Shown piece after piece: positions 5,524 through 6,258 of a stretch of DNA of 6,258 bases. The stretch's first letter is position 1, and the number at the start of each line of letters is the position of its first letter. The position numbers and the translations under genes were made by a program. Source of the DNA: Myxococcota bacterium (GTDB lineage: Bacteria > Myxococcota_C > UBA6777); assembly GCA_963169055.1 (NCBI GenBank), contig CAUJFU010000472.1:1-6258 (forward strand), given 5' to 3'. The notes beneath the pieces are model-generated. The model had not been told where the DNA came from and searched no databases. It worked only from the letters and a program-made list of their open reading frames with translations.

Positions 5524-6258
5524 CTAACGTGCGGGGGAGATGCAGGAATCTGCATAGGGCTGTGCGAGTGAAAATGGTTGCTTTTCTCGCAGTGACGGAT
5601 GAAGGGAGAGGTGTCCAAACAATGCTCTCGGCATATAGGGCGCTTGTGTTTGCCACTGTTGGGTAAAGCGTTGTTCTTGGCAGAGGGCTGTTTGGGTTCG
5701 TTGACTGGCACAATATCGGTGTAATCGTTCACGGATGTGCGAGAGGCTTTCGGGGTTGTTGGAGCGCCACAGGATATCCGTCAGATAATTACAGATTAGA
5801 CGGGGATCGCCTTGGTTTTGGCGTAGCAATCCAGCGGCTTGGCTTCCGATGTAGGGTGGAGCGTTGGGTTTGGCCGCCGCTTCCATCAGATAGCGCGCTC
5901 CGATGCGTTTCATGCAGACTCGCGTTTTCCTGATCAGTACATCGCGTGACCAGTCCTTAGACGCAGGGCGCTGGCAATGGGTGAGGTGATCTTGTTGGAG
6001 TTGTGCTTTGCTTTGGCGCCCCAAGTTGATCTCAAAGATATAAGCCATCGCTATGGCGTTGGGAAAATAGTAATCGTCAGGAAATTGTTCGCGGCCTTTT
6101 TGGAGGATATACAAACTTTCCATCGTATCGCGGCGTGTGGGTTGGTGGCGGTTGTAAATGTTGAGCGTGGCCGCCCATTCGTACGCAAAACGATACTTTG
6201 GGTCGAGGGCGTAGATGGCCTCAAAGTATTGTGTGATCCAACGGATGCTGCTCTTTTT
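5524..6258 (-). CDS. TPR-like helical protein, N-terminus outside window
   Basis: The minus-strand frame is open from the right edge to TAG (complement of 5524-5526), giving 244 visible residues. An internal ATG at 6123 is not the true start, since 45 further in-frame codons without a stop precede it and read as the same type of sequence. Helical repeat-like segments are visible: ITQYFEAIYALDPKYRFAYE (8-27), the stretch around LQKGREQFPDDYYFPNAIAM (52-71), and ARYLMEAAAKPNAPPYIGSQ (121-140). The ALDP and QFPDD turns are typical of tetratricopeptide repeats. No signal peptide, lipobox or catalytic motif can be judged because the N-terminus is missing. Six cysteines are scattered through it. 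It faces the pilin convergently, 76 bases away. TPR proteins such as Tgl and PilF act as pilotins in pilus assembly, but this one shows no direct tie to them; function unknown. Confidence 0.72.
   Translation of the reverse strand, partial: KKSSIRWITQYFEAIYALDPKYRFAYEWAATLNIYNRHQPTRRDTMESLYILQKGREQFPDDYYFPNAIAMAYIFEINLGRQSKAQLQQDHLTHCQRPASKDWSRDVLIRKTRVCMKRIGARYLMEAAAKPNAPPYIGSQAAGLLRQNQGDPRLICNYLTDILWRSNNPESLSHIRERLHRYCASQRTQTALCQEQRFTQQWQTQAPYMPRALFGHLSLHPSLREKQPFSLAQPYADSCISPAR
5540..5591 (+). terminator. Two adjacent stem-loops downstream of the prepilin; weak terminator candidate
   Basis: First hairpin: ATGCAG (5540-5545), GAAT loop, CTGCAT (5550-5555). Second hairpin: TGCGAG, a two-base bulge and AAAA (5563-5574) pair with TTTTCTCGCA (5582-5591) around a 7-base loop. 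They lie 93-144 bases past the pilin stop, antisense to the 3' end of the TPR-like gene. No U-run follows the second stem, so termination is uncertain. The true spacer at 5448-5523 shows no better hairpin. Confidence 0.2.

Noticed and set aside
5706-5721. TGGCAC followed by CGGTG, resembling a sigma-54 site
   Set aside because: The -12 position has GT instead of GC, and the site is inside the minus-strand coding region facing no plus-strand gene.
4605-5732. Long minus-strand open frame of 375 residues antisense to pilR and the pilin
   Set aside because: It lies opposite two clear genes with full motifs. The predicted protein is low-complexity (rich in His, Pro, Ser, Cys) with no recognisable domain. 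It is a shadow frame.

Overview
The window carries the core of a type IV pilus (T4P) locus. On the plus strand the order is pilC (inner-membrane platform) - pilS (sensor kinase) - pilR (sigma-54 response regulator) - a pilA-like prepilin. A convergent minus-strand gene runs off the right edge. The order pilC-pilS-pilR-pilA matches what is known from Myxococcus xanthus. Together with mid-range GC, strong Ile-ATC and Leu-TTG use, a six-helix PAS-containing PilS and a large cysteine-containing pilin, this suggests a Gram-negative bacterium of the former Deltaproteobacteria (Myxococcota or Bradymonadales-like). That placement is inference; no rRNA or marker gene is present.

Region by region. 3-131: the last 42 codons of an unidentified membrane protein ending in one transmembrane helix. 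132-321: a 190-base intergenic region with a degenerate 32-bp direct repeat flanking a 9-bp hairpin, a plausible sigma-70-type promoter (perfect TATAAT) and a 12-bp perfect palindrome just before the pilC ribosome binding site. 322-4789: pilC, pilS and pilR, tightly packed (32-base gap, then a 4-base ATGA overlap). 4818-5447: the prepilin, 28 bases after pilR, starting at GTG. 5448-5523: a 76-base convergent spacer with no canonical U-tailed terminator. 5524-6258 (minus): a helical, TPR-like protein, complete at its C-terminus and cut at its N-terminus by the window edge.

How it works together, from knowledge of the families: PilC anchors the assembly and retraction motors in the inner membrane and feeds pilins into the growing fibre. 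PilS monitors the pilin pool in the membrane and phosphorylates PilR. PilR then drives sigma-54 transcription, classically of pilA. Here the pilin sits so close behind pilR that it may be read through from the pilC promoter, and I found no well-spaced -24/-12 site in front of it. The motor ATPases (pilB, pilT) are not next to pilC on the visible left side.

I see no previously undescribed system. The points most worth a second look are the repeat-hairpin-repeat element, the missing obvious sigma-54 promoter, the non-ATG starts of pilS and the pilin, a marked excess of GATC sites, and the convergent TPR-like gene.
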